From: UMGS1251 sp036666555
GTDB taxonomy: Bacteria; Bacillota; Clostridia; Lachnospirales; Lachnospiraceae
Direction: 5' to 3'
Assembly: GCA_036666555.1 (NCBI GenBank)
Contig: JAVWVS010000013.1
Location: forward strand, 1-63,506
Length of the DNA stretch: 63,506 bases
Both the position numbers and the translations under genes were made by a program. Positions 16,301 to 25,442 of this stretch are shown one piece after another (the first letter of the stretch is position 1; each line of letters starts with the position of its first letter). Under the pieces are notes generated by a model. The model had not been told where the DNA came from and made no database searches. It saw only the letters and a program-made list of their open reading frames with translations.

Positions 16301-16675
16301 ATGGCAAAATTAACAACAGCAGAAATGATTGATGCAATCAAAGAATTATCCGTATTAGAATTAAACGAATTAGTAAAAGCATGTGAAGAAGAATTTGGTG
16401 TATCTGCAGCAGCAGGCGTAGTAGTTGCAGCAGCAGGTGACGGAGCAGCAGCGGCAGAAGAAAAAGACGAATTTGATGTAGAATTAGTTGCAGCAGGTCC
16501 TTCTAAAGTTAAAGTAATCAAAGCTGTTCGTGAGATCACAGGACTTGGCTTAAAAGAAGCAAAAGAATTAGTAGACGGAGCACCTAAAGTAGTGAAGGAA
16601 GCCGTATCTAAAGCAGAAGCAGAAGAATTAAAAGCAAAACTTGAAGGCGAAGGCGCAGAAGTAAACCTTAAATAA
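16301..16675 (+). CDS. rplL: 50S ribosomal protein L7/L12
   Basis: A 124-residue L7/L12, the multi-copy stalk protein that recruits translational GTPases. It has the N-terminal dimerisation helices (LTTAEMIDAIKELSVLELNE), an Ala/Gly-rich hinge near residues 36-52, and the C-terminal factor-binding domain (KVKVIKAVREITGLGLKEAK). The ATG at 16301 follows TTGGAGGT by 7 bases; the in-frame TTG at 16286 overlaps that site. It ends the rplJL operon at a strong terminator. Confidence 0.96.
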   Translation: MAKLTTAEMIDAIKELSVLELNELVKACEEEFGVSAAAGVVVAAAGDGAAAAEEKDEFDVELVAAGPSKVKVIKAVREITGLGLKEAKELVDGAPKVVKEAVSKAEAEELKAKLEGEGAEVNLK

Positions 16676-16689
16676 TTTGAGTTTGATGC

Positions 16690-16725
16690 ATAAAAAAGAT
16701 GTTGTCCTAAGGGCAACATCTTTTT
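16690..16725. terminator. Terminator between rplL and the convergent response regulator
   Basis: A 15-bp stem (AAAAAGATGTTGTCC with its complement, one G-U pair) and a TAA loop end in TTTTT. The A-run before the stem gives a T-run on the other strand, so it may serve both genes. Confidence 0.85.
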
Positions 16726-16740
16726 GGCTTGTGAAGTGAA

Positions 16741-17463
16741 CTAAATGGTCTTGTTTACACAATTGAAAATATAATCAGCGTAGGCTTGCCGGACTTCCAA
16801 TTTTAGCCCTCTGGAAATAGGAACGCGTTCACCGGTAGTCATAATAAAATCTTTTTCATCCAAAGATTCCACCTTGTCCATATTTACCAGGCAATTGCGG
16901 TAACATGCAAGGAATTGTGGATATGGATTGAGGATAGGTGCAAAATCAGAAAACGGCATATAAGAACGAATAATACGGGTCTTCGTATGTATTTGAATAT
17001 AATGATTGTAGTAATCGGTATAAATGATATCACACAACAGAATTTTTATAAAATAGCGTCCTTCTTTCACTTCAATATAATGGGAGTGTTTTAAAATGGC
17101 ACGATTGCAAAAATCCATTGTTCTAACAAATTGGTCGTAAGAATACGGTTTTACCAGATAGTCAAAGGCACGAACACGAAAACCTTCGATAGCGTGAGAA
17201 CGACTGGTGGTGGAGAAAACAATTAAAAGATCCGGATTGATCTGCCGTATTTTCTCGGCAATTTGAATACCGTTGTCTCCGCTCATATAGATGTCTAAAA
17301 AAATTAAGTCAAACTGTTTTTTGTAAAAAACAGACAAAAATTGTGTTCCGTTTTCAAAGGTGTCAATTTGAGCGTGAATCTGATTATCGGTACAATACTT
17401 GCTAATATAATTGGACAATTCCTGTTGCTCTGGGATGTTGTCGTCTACTACAGCGATATTCAT
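16741..17463 (-). CDS. LytTR-family response regulator (AgrA/ComE type)
   Basis: A 240-residue two-component response regulator. The receiver domain (1-120) shows the acidic pair (VVDDN), the phospho-acceptor Asp in FDLIFLDIYM, then the Ser/Thr (VFSTTSR) and Lys (YLVKPY) positions. The LytTR DNA-binding domain follows (about 135-235; FIKILLCDIIYTDYYNHYIQI and CYRNCLVNMDKVESL). The start at 17463 has AGGAGG 6 bases upstream. No histidine kinase is encoded nearby, so its partner is unknown. It converges on rplL and diverges from rpoB. An inverted repeat brackets its promoter, hinting at self-regulation. Confidence 0.88.
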   Translation of the reverse strand: MNIAVVDDNIPEQQELSNYISKYCTDNQIHAQIDTFENGTQFLSVFYKKQFDLIFLDIYMSGDNGIQIAEKIRQINPDLLIVFSTTSRSHAIEGFRVRAFDYLVKPYSYDQFVRTMDFCNRAILKHSHYIEVKEGRYFIKILLCDIIYTDYYNHYIQIHTKTRIIRSYMPFSDFAPILNPYPQFLACYRNCLVNMDKVESLDEKDFIMTTGERVPISRGLKLEVRQAYADYIFNCVNKTI

Positions 17464-17489
17464 AAAAGTCCTCCTAGTTCCCAAACAAA

Positions 17490-17536
17490 TATACTGTTTT
17501 TATTTTAACACATTAGGCAAGGCTGTAAACAGTATA
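17490..17536 (-). promoter_or_regulatory. Promoter of the response regulator, bracketed by an inverted repeat
   Basis: Minus-strand TTTACA (17529-17524), 16-base spacer, TAAAAT (17507-17502). A perfect 10-bp inverted repeat, TATACTGTTT (17490-17499) and AAACAGTATA (17527-17536), flanks it. The ACAGT core resembles AgrA-type LytTR half sites (inference). Confidence 0.5.
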
Positions 17537-17671
17537 TAAACGGTAAAAATATGCTAAATATAGTAAAATGTGGAATATTTTGGTAAAAAGAAAATGTAAA
17601 AGATAGATTTATGATAATATAACTCTAAATGACGATTTATGATTAAATGGTAAAAAAAGTGAATTGAGAGA

Positions 17672-17701
17672 TTGACAAGCTGAAAGGTTTTGTGATATAG
17701 T
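17672..17701 (+). promoter_or_regulatory. Promoter of rpoBC
   Basis: TTGACA (17672-17677), an 18-base spacer and TATAGT (17696-17701). The start near 17708 leaves a leader of about 145 bases. The 5' arm of the next hairpin lies in its spacer and -10 box. Confidence 0.65.
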
Positions 17702-17772
17702 TAAAAATGCACTATTGTGGAGTTGTATGCCATGATGTGTGTCATGAAAACGGGTATCACAAAACCTTTTTT
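17683..17772 (+). terminator. Long-loop terminator straddling the rpoB start site
   Basis: Perfect 15-bp arms, AAAGGTTTTGTGATA (17683-17697) and its complement (17755-17769), enclose 57 bases and end in TTTTTT. Only RNA entering from upstream contains both arms. Otherwise 17485-17853 is AT-rich leader with nothing else recognised. Confidence 0.55.
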
Positions 17773-17853
17773 CTATAAAGTATTAAGGAAAACGAGTGTT
17801 TTCTTGATGTATATGTAACTCAGTAAAAATTTAGTACGAGGAGTGAAACGTCA

Positions 17854-20800
17854 ATGGAGAAAAACAGAATTCGTCCCATCACAAACGGAAAAAGTTCGCG
17901 TATGAGCTATGCTAGGCAAAAAGAAGTATTAGCAATGCCGAATTTAATTGAAGTCCAAAAAGATTCTTACCAATGGTTTTTGGATCAGGGATTAAAAGAG
18001 GTATTTGAGGATATTTCCCCAATCGCTGATTACAGCGGTCATCTGAGTCTGGAATTTATAGACTTTACGTTATGCGAAGATGATGTGAAATACACCATCG
18101 AAGAGTGTAAAGAACGTGATGCAACTTATGCAGCACCTCTTAAAGTACGGGTAAGACTATATAATAAGGAAACAGATGAGATTAATGAACATGAGATCTT
18201 TATGGGAGATCTGCCACTGATGACAGCTACAGGAACATTTGTAATCAATGGTGCAGAACGTGTTATTGTAAGTCAGTTAGTGCGTTCTCCAGGAATTTAT
18301 TATGGGAAAGCACATGATAAAATCGGAAAAGAGCTGTATTCTGCTACTGTAATTCCAAACCGTGGCGCATGGCTTGAATATGAAACAGACTCCAATGATG
18401 TTTTTTACGTACGTGTAGATAGAACAAGAAAGGTGCCGATTACCGTATTGATTCGTGCACTTGGTATCGGAACCAACCCAGAAATCATCGAGTTATTCGG
18501 TGAGGAACCAAAGATTTTAGCAAGTTTTGGAAAAGACACTGCCGAGAGTTATCAGGAGGGTCTTTTAGAGCTGTACAAGAAAATCCGTCCGGGTGAACCT
18601 CTTGCAGTAGATAGCGCAGAAAGCTTGATTACAAGTATGTTCTTTGATCCAAGACGTTATGATCTTGCAAAAGTAGGACGCTATAAATTTAATAAAAAAT
18701 TGCTTTTAAGGAACCGTATTACAGGTCATGTTCTTGGCCAGGATGTAGTAAGTGCGCTTACCGGTGAAGTGGTTGCCAAAAAGGGTACAACACTTACCAG
18801 AGAGATGGCAGATGCGATTCAAGATGCGGCTGTTCCTTATGTATGGGTGAACATAGATGGCGAAGAGCGCGATATCAAAGTACTTTCCAGTATGATGGTA
18901 GATTTACGCGCTGTAGTAGATATCGATCCGAAGGAAGTCGGTGTAACAGAACTGGTTTATTATCCGGTACTCGCAGGACTATTGGAAGAAACAGCAGGAG
19001 ATATCGAAGAATTAAAAGAAGCAATTCGTAAGAATATTCACGAGTTGATTCCGAAGCATATTACGAAAGAAGATATTTTAGCTTCTATTAATTATAATAT
19101 TCATTTGGAATATGGAATTGGGAATGAAGATGACATTGATCATTTAGGGAATAGACGTATTCGTGCGGTAGGGGAATTACTACAGAATCAATACAGAATT
19201 GGTCTTTCCAGACTGGAACGTGTCGTTCGTGAGAGAATGACGACTCAAGATTTGGAAGGAATTTCTCCTCAATCTTTGATTAATATTAAACCGGTTACTG
19301 CAGCAGTGAAAGAATTCTTTGGTTCTTCACAGTTGTCACAGTTTATGGATCAGAACAACCCATTGGGTGAGTTGACTCATAAGAGACGTTTGTCTGCATT
19401 GGGGCCTGGTGGTCTTTCCAGAGATCGTGCAGGATTTGAGGTGCGAGATGTACACTATTCTCACTATGGAAGAATGTGTCCGATTGAAACACCGGAAGGT
19501 CCAAACATTGGGCTGATTAACTCCTTAGCTACTTATGCAAGGATTAATGAATATGGATTTATTGAAGCGCCGTACCGTATTATTGATAAAACCGATATCA
19601 AGAATCCGATCGTAACCGAAGATGTTGTATATATGACTGCAGATGAAGAAGATAATTATCACGTAGCACAGGCGAATGAGCCATTGGATGAAGAAGGTCA
19701 TTTCAAACACAAAAATGTATCCGGACGTTTCCAAGAAGAAACCCAGGAATACGAAAAGACAGCATTTGATTATATGGATGTATCTCCGAAAATGGTCTTT
19801 TCAGTAGCAACGGCATTGATTCCATTCCTCGAGAATGATGATGCGAACCGTGCGCTTATGGGGTCTAACATGCAACGTCAGGCAGTACCACTTTTGATGA
19901 CGGAAGCTCCAGTAGTAGGAACCGGTATGGAAACAAAGGCAGCTGCGGATTCAGGCGTTTGTGTACTGGCAGAACAGGCAGGGGTAGTAGAACGTGCTAC
20001 TTCTAGAGAAGTCATTGTAAAACAAGATGATGGAACGAAAAGAACTTATAAATTAATCAAATTTTTACGTAGTAACCAGAGCAACTGTTATAATCAAAGA
20101 CCAATTGTATTCAAAGGAGAAAGAGTAGAAGAAGGTGCAGTACTTGCAGACGGACCATCTACTGCCAATGGAGAAATTGCGCTTGGAAAGAACCCACTGA
20201 TTGGATTTATGACGTGGGAAGGTTATAATTACGAGGATGCGGTACTATTAAGTGAAAGACTTGTACAAGAAGATGTGTATACCTCTATCCATATTGAGGA
20301 ATATGAAGCGGAAGCCCGAGATACAAAACTGGGGCCGGAAGAAATCACGCGGGATATTCCGGGTGTTGGTGATGATGCACTGAAAGACTTAGATAGCAGA
20401 GGAATTATCCGAATTGGTGCGGAAGTACGTGCCGGAGATATTCTGGTAGGAAAAGTAACACCGAAAGGTGAAACGGAATTAACAGCAGAAGAGAGACTGC
20501 TTCGTGCTATTTTCGGAGAAAAAGCAAGAGAAGTAAGAGATACTTCTTTAAAAGTACCTCATGGTGAATATGGTATCGTAGTAGATGCAAAAGTCTTTAC
20601 AAGAGAAAACGGAGATGAGTTATCTCCGGGTGTGAATCAGGCAGTTCGCATCTATATTGCCCAGAAGAGAAAAATCTCGGTAGGAGATAAGATGGCTGGG
20701 CGTCATGGTAACAAGGGTGTTGTATCTCGTGTACTTCCGGTAGAAGATATGCCGTTTTTACCAAATGGAAGACCGCTTGATATTGTACTGAATCCTCTTG

Positions 20801-21723
20801 GTGTGCCTTCACGTATGAATATCGGGCAGGTACTGGAAATTCATTTGAGTCTTGCTGCAAAGGCATTGGGATTTAACATTGCGACACCGGTATTTGACGG
20901 AGCAAATGAAATTGATATTATGGACACCTTAGATGTGGCAAATGATTACGTGAATTCAGAGTGGGAAGAATTTGAAAAGAAATACAAAGAGGAATTACTT
21001 CCGGAAGTTATGGATTATTTGTCTGAAAACAGAGACCACAGAGAAGTGTGGAAAGGGGTACCATTGACCCGTGATGGTAAGGTCCGCCTAAGAGACGGCC
21101 GAACCGGAGAATATTTTGACAGCGCAGTTACGATTGGACATATGCATTATTTGAAACTGCATCATTTGGTAGATGATAAGATTCATGCGCGTTCAACGGG
21201 TCCTTACTCTTTGGTTACACAACAGCCATTAGGTGGTAAAGCCCAATTTGGTGGACAGAGATTTGGAGAGATGGAAGTATGGGCACTGGAAGCGTATGGT
21301 GCATCTTATACTCTGCAGGAAATTTTGACTGTAAAATCAGATGATGTTATTGGCCGTGTGAAGACATACGAAGCCATCATCAAGGGAGATAATATCCCTG
21401 AACCAGGTATTCCGGAATCCTTTAAAGTACTTCTAAAAGAGCTACAGTCCTTGTGTCTGGATGTAAAAGTCCTTAGAGAAGACCAGACCGAAGTTGATAT
21501 TATGGAGACAGTGGATTTTGGTGAAACAGACTTACACTCTATCATTGAAGGAGATAGTCGTTATAATCAGGAAAAAGAATCTTATGCAGATCATGGCTTC
21601 AGCGAACAGGAATTCGAGGGTGAAGAACTGGTAGATGTAGTAGACGAAGAAGATGCAGAAGAAGAACTGGAAAGTCTGAGTGTAGCAGAAATTGATTTTG
21701 ATGATAGCTTTGATGAAGAATAA
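17854..21723 (+). CDS. rpoB: DNA-directed RNA polymerase subunit beta
   Basis: A 1289-residue beta subunit of RNA polymerase, a typical clostridial length. The fork and rifampicin region is intact (SSQLSQFMDQNNPLGELTHK, then KRRLSALGPGGLSRDRAG). Other universal motifs are IETPEGPNIGLI, GKVTPKGE, and DKMAGRHGNKGVVSR near the active site. The C-terminal clamp region carries GGKAQFGGQRFGEMEVWALE, and a glutamate- and aspartate-rich tail ends the protein. No resistance-type change stands out in the rifampicin pocket (QFMDQNN, HKRRLSALG). AGGAG precedes the ATG. It is followed by rpoC after 21 bases. Confidence 0.98.
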   Translation: MEKNRIRPITNGKSSRMSYARQKEVLAMPNLIEVQKDSYQWFLDQGLKEVFEDISPIADYSGHLSLEFIDFTLCEDDVKYTIEECKERDATYAAPLKVRVRLYNKETDEINEHEIFMGDLPLMTATGTFVINGAERVIVSQLVRSPGIYYGKAHDKIGKELYSATVIPNRGAWLEYETDSNDVFYVRVDRTRKVPITVLIRALGIGTNPEIIELFGEEPKILASFGKDTAESYQEGLLELYKKIRPGEPLAVDSAESLITSMFFDPRRYDLAKVGRYKFNKKLLLRNRITGHVLGQDVVSALTGEVVAKKGTTLTREMADAIQDAAVPYVWVNIDGEERDIKVLSSMMVDLRAVVDIDPKEVGVTELVYYPVLAGLLEETAGDIEELKEAIRKNIHELIPKHITKEDILASINYNIHLEYGIGNEDDIDHLGNRRIRAVGELLQNQYRIGLSRLERVVRERMTTQDLEGISPQSLINIKPVTAAVKEFFGSSQLSQFMDQNNPLGELTHKRRLSALGPGGLSRDRAGFEVRDVHYSHYGRMCPIETPEGPNIGLINSLATYARINEYGFIEAPYRIIDKTDIKNPIVTEDVVYMTADEEDNYHVAQANEPLDEEGHFKHKNVSGRFQEETQEYEKTAFDYMDVSPKMVFSVATALIPFLENDDANRALMGSNMQRQAVPLLMTEAPVVGTGMETKAAADSGVCVLAEQAGVVERATSREVIVKQDDGTKRTYKLIKFLRSNQSNCYNQRPIVFKGERVEEGAVLADGPSTANGEIALGKNPLIGFMTWEGYNYEDAVLLSERLVQEDVYTSIHIEEYEAEARDTKLGPEEITRDIPGVGDDALKDLDSRGIIRIGAEVRAGDILVGKVTPKGETELTAEERLLRAIFGEKAREVRDTSLKVPHGEYGIVVDAKVFTRENGDELSPGVNQAVRIYIAQKRKISVGDKMAGRHGNKGVVSRVLPVEDMPFLPNGRPLDIVLNPLGVPSRMNIGQVLEIHLSLAAKALGFNIATPVFDGANEIDIMDTLDVANDYVNSEWEEFEKKYKEELLPEVMDYLSENRDHREVWKGVPLTRDGKVRLRDGRTGEYFDSAVTIGHMHYLKLHHLVDDKIHARSTGPYSLVTQQPLGGKAQFGGQRFGEMEVWALEAYGASYTLQEILTVKSDDVIGRVKTYEAIIKGDNIPEPGIPESFKVLLKELQSLCLDVKVLREDQTEVDIMETVDFGETDLHSIIEGDSRYNQEKESYADHGFSEQEFEGEELVDVVDEEDAEEELESLSVAEIDFDDSFDEE

Positions 21724-21744
21724 AAGCTGAAAGGAGTACCACAT

Positions 21745-24700
21745 ATGCCAGAAACAAATAATGCAACATCTTATCAACCGATGAGCTTCGATGCAATTAA
21801 GATTGGATTAGCATCACCGGAAAAGATATTGGAATGGTCACATGGTGAAGTGACAAAACCAGAAACCATTAATTATAGAACGCTGAAACCGGAGAAGGAC
21901 GGATTGTTTTGTGAACGAATCTTCGGGCCAAGTAAAGACTGGGAATGCCACTGTGGAAAGTATAAGAAAATCCGCTATAAAGGGGTTATCTGTGACCGCT
22001 GTGGAGTTGAAGTTACGAAAGCAAGTGTGCGCCGTGAACGTATGGGTCATATTGACCTTGCGGCACCGGTGTCTCATATCTGGTATTTCAAGGGAATTCC
22101 AAGCCGTATGGGATTGATCCTTGATTTATCTCCGAGAACCCTTGAAAAAGTATTGTATTTTGCCTCTTACATTGTATTGGATAAGGGTGATACGGATTTG
22201 CAATATAAGCAAGTGCTGTCGGAACAAGAATACCAAGAAGCAAGAGAAACATGGGGGAGTTCTTTCCGTGTTGGAATGGGAGCAGAATCCATTCAGGAAC
22301 TATTGGCGGCAATTAAGCTGGATCAGGAATATGATGAATTGCAGTCAGGTCTGAATGGTGCAACGGGACAAAAACGTGCCAGAATTGTAAAACGCCTGGA
22401 AGTTGTAGAAGCATTCCGTGAATCCGGTAATAAACCGGAATGGATGATTATGACTGTTGTACCGGTCATCCCACCGGATTTAAGACCTATGGTTCAGTTA
22501 GATGGTGGTCGTTTTGCTACATCTGATTTAAATGATTTGTATCGGAGAATCATTAACCGGAATAATCGTCTAAAAAGATTGTTGGAGCTTGGAGCACCGG
22601 ATATCATTGTTCGTAATGAAAAAAGAATGCTGCAGGAAGCAGTTGATGCATTGATTGATAACGGTCGTCGTGGCCGTCCGGTTACAGGACCGGGTAACAG
22701 AGCATTAAAATCTCTTTCGGATATGCTGAAAGGAAAATCAGGACGTTTCCGCCAGAACTTATTAGGAAAACGTGTGGATTATTCCGGACGTTCCGTTATT
22801 GTAGTAGGACCGGAACTGAAGATTTACCAATGTGGACTCCCAAAAGAAATGGCAATTGAGTTGTTTAAACCATTTGTAATGAAAGAATTGGTTGCCAATG
22901 GGACAGCACACAATATTAAGAATGCAAAGAAAATGGTAGAGCGCTTACAGCCGGAAGTATGGGATGTCCTTGAGGATGTTATCAAAGAACATCCAGTGAT
23001 GCTAAACCGTGCCCCTACGCTTCATAGACTTGGGATTCAGGCATTTGAACCAATTTTATGTGAAGGAAAAGCAATTAAACTTCATCCATTGGTATGTACT
23101 GCATATAACGCCGATTTCGATGGTGACCAGATGGCAGTCCATCTTCCACTATCTGTAGAAGCACAGGCAGAGTGCCGTTTCTTACTCTTGTCTCCGAATA
23201 ACTTACTGAAACCATCGGATGGTGGTCCAGTAGCGGTTCCTTCACAGGATATGGTTTTGGGTATTTATTATCTTACCCAGGAAAGACCGGGAGTCAAAGG
23301 AGAAGGAAAATCTTTTAAAAACTTAAGTGAGGCTATTCTTGCTTATGAAAATGAAGTAGTGACATTGCATTCCAAAATTCACGTTCGTGTTACAAAAGAT
23401 ATGCCGGACGGAACGGTGAAAACCGGTACCATTGAGTCTACACTTGGACGGTTCTTATTCAACGAGATTATTCCACAAGACCTTGGCTTTGTGGACAGAA
23501 GTATAGATGGTAATGAATTATTACTGGAAGTTGATTTCCTTGTTGCGAAGAAACAATTAAAACAAATTTTAGAAAAAGTAATCAATACACATGGTTCGAC
23601 TCAGACAGCAGAAGTGCTTGATAATGTAAAAGCAATCGGATATAAATATTCTACGAGGGCAGCAATGACCGTATCTATTTCAGATATGACAGTACCTCCG
23701 CAGAAACCGGAAATGATTGAACAGGCACAGGAAACAGTGGATCAAATCACGAAAAACTATAAACGTGGTCTGATTACCGAAGAAGAACGTTATAAAGAAG
23801 TAGTAGAGACATGGAAAGCAACCGATGATGAATTAACAGAAGCGTTGTTGTCCGGACTGGATAAGTATAATAATATCTTTATGATGGCCGATTCCGGAGC
23901 CCGTGGTTCTGATAAACAGATTAAACAGCTTGCGGGTATGCGTGGATTGATGGCCGATACCAGTGGACGTACCATAGAACTTCCTATTAAGTCAAATTTC
24001 CGTGAGGGACTTGATGTATTGGAATATTTTATGTCTGCACATGGTGCTCGTAAAGGTTTGTCGGATACCGCACTTCGTACTGCCGATTCAGGGTATTTGA
24101 CCAGACGTTTGGTAGATGTTTCCCAGGAACAGATCATTCGTGATATAGATTGTGGAGAAGAGACGGGAGAAATCCCAGGTATGTATGTCAAAGCATTTAT
24201 GGATGGGAATGAAGAGATTGAAGGCCTTCAGGAACGTATTACGGGACGTTATGCTTGTGAGACAATTATGGATAAAGATGGTAATGTCATTGTAAAATCA
24301 AACCATATGATTACTCCAAGACGTGCAGAACTCATTATGAAAAAGGGCGTAAATAAAAATGGAAAACCAATTGACGAAGTCAAGATTCGTACCATTTTAA
24401 CATGTAAATCTCATTCCGGTGTTTGCGCAAAATGTTACGGTGCCAACATGGCAACGGGAGAAGCGGTACAGGTCGGTGAAGCAGTGGGAATTATTGCGGC
24501 ACAGTCTATCGGAGAGCCCGGTACACAGCTTACAATGCGTACATTCCATACCGGTGGTGTTGCCGGTGATGATATTACACAGGGTCTTCCCCGTGTGGAG
24601 GAGCTCTTTGAGGCAAGAAAGCCCAAAGGACTTGCAATTATTACAGAATTTGCCGGAACAGCAGTGATTAGCGATACGAAGAAAAAACGTGAAATTATTG

Positions 24701-25389
24701 TTACGAATAATGAAACAGGAGAATCAAAGGCATATTTGATTCCATACGGCTCTCGGATTAAGATTCAGGATGGCGCGGAACTAGGTGCCGGAGATGAGTT
24801 AACCGAAGGTAGTGTAAATCCTCATGATATTTTGAAAATCAAAGGGCTTCGTGCAGTTCAGGATTACATGATTCAAGAAGTGCAGCGTGTATATCGTCTT
24901 CAGGGTGTTGAAATTAATGATAAACATATTGAAGTGATTGTACGCCAAATGCTGAAAAAGATTCGTGTTGAGGAAAGAGGCGGTTCCGGATTCCTTCCGG
25001 GTACCATGGTAGATTACCTTGAGTTTGATGAATCCAACAGAGTGCTGGAAGAAGAAGGAAAAGAACTAGCAGTAGGTGAACAAGTGATGCTTGGAATTAC
25101 AAAAGCATCTTTGGCGACCAATTCTTTCCTATCTGCAGCATCTTTCCAGGAGACAACCAAAGTCCTGACGGAAGCGGCAATTAAAGGAAAAATTGATCCA
25201 TTGATTGGTTTGAAAGAAAATGTTATTATCGGTAAATTGATTCCTGCAGGAACCGGTATGAGAAAATACCGTGATGTAAAGCTAGATATAGGTAAGCCGG
25301 AAGTACCGGAAGTTTTACTGGAAGAAGCAGAGAATGAAGAAGTTGAAGAAACTGTTATCGAAGAAATTGCTGAGATCACAGAAGAATAG
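21745..25389 (+). CDS. rpoC: DNA-directed RNA polymerase subunit beta'
   Basis: A 1214-residue beta' subunit. The N-terminal zinc ribbon (CHCGKYKKIRYKGVICDRCG) is intact, as is the catalytic loop NADFDGDQM that holds the active-site magnesium. The bridge-helix and trigger-loop part (GARGSDKQIKQLAGMRGLM; later QSIGEPGTQLTMRTFHTGG) and a second zinc site (CKSHSGVCAKCYG) are present. The last 25 residues are acidic. AAGGAG lies before the ATG at 21745. It forms the rpoBC operon and ends at a bidirectional terminator. Confidence 0.98.
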   Translation: MPETNNATSYQPMSFDAIKIGLASPEKILEWSHGEVTKPETINYRTLKPEKDGLFCERIFGPSKDWECHCGKYKKIRYKGVICDRCGVEVTKASVRRERMGHIDLAAPVSHIWYFKGIPSRMGLILDLSPRTLEKVLYFASYIVLDKGDTDLQYKQVLSEQEYQEARETWGSSFRVGMGAESIQELLAAIKLDQEYDELQSGLNGATGQKRARIVKRLEVVEAFRESGNKPEWMIMTVVPVIPPDLRPMVQLDGGRFATSDLNDLYRRIINRNNRLKRLLELGAPDIIVRNEKRMLQEAVDALIDNGRRGRPVTGPGNRALKSLSDMLKGKSGRFRQNLLGKRVDYSGRSVIVVGPELKIYQCGLPKEMAIELFKPFVMKELVANGTAHNIKNAKKMVERLQPEVWDVLEDVIKEHPVMLNRAPTLHRLGIQAFEPILCEGKAIKLHPLVCTAYNADFDGDQMAVHLPLSVEAQAECRFLLLSPNNLLKPSDGGPVAVPSQDMVLGIYYLTQERPGVKGEGKSFKNLSEAILAYENEVVTLHSKIHVRVTKDMPDGTVKTGTIESTLGRFLFNEIIPQDLGFVDRSIDGNELLLEVDFLVAKKQLKQILEKVINTHGSTQTAEVLDNVKAIGYKYSTRAAMTVSISDMTVPPQKPEMIEQAQETVDQITKNYKRGLITEEERYKEVVETWKATDDELTEALLSGLDKYNNIFMMADSGARGSDKQIKQLAGMRGLMADTSGRTIELPIKSNFREGLDVLEYFMSAHGARKGLSDTALRTADSGYLTRRLVDVSQEQIIRDIDCGEETGEIPGMYVKAFMDGNEEIEGLQERITGRYACETIMDKDGNVIVKSNHMITPRRAELIMKKGVNKNGKPIDEVKIRTILTCKSHSGVCAKCYGANMATGEAVQVGEAVGIIAAQSIGEPGTQLTMRTFHTGGVAGDDITQGLPRVEELFEARKPKGLAIITEFAGTAVISDTKKKREIIVTNNETGESKAYLIPYGSRIKIQDGAELGAGDELTEGSVNPHDILKIKGLRAVQDYMIQEVQRVYRLQGVEINDKHIEVIVRQMLKKIRVEERGGSGFLPGTMVDYLEFDESNRVLEEEGKELAVGEQVMLGITKASLATNSFLSAASFQETTKVLTEAAIKGKIDPLIGLKENVIIGKLIPAGTGMRKYRDVKLDIGKPEVPEVLLEEAENEEVEETVIEEIAEITEE

Positions 25390-25393
25390 ATTC

Positions 25394-25434
25394 ACATAAA
25401 AAAAGTACACCTTTTGAGTGTACTTTTTTTATGT
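25394..25434. terminator. Bidirectional terminator after rpoC
   Basis: A stem AAAAAGTACAC with GTGTACTTTTT, 7-base loop and outer ACAT/ATGT pairing. There are A and T runs on both sides, so it can stop both rpoC and the convergent regulator gene. Confidence 0.9.
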
Positions 25435-25442
25435 AAATGCGG

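Noticed and set aside
15837..16719. Minus-strand open frames of 166 and 200 codons opposite rplJ and rplL
   Set aside because: They are mirror images of Ala/Glu-rich coding in two certain ribosomal genes and have no start signals.
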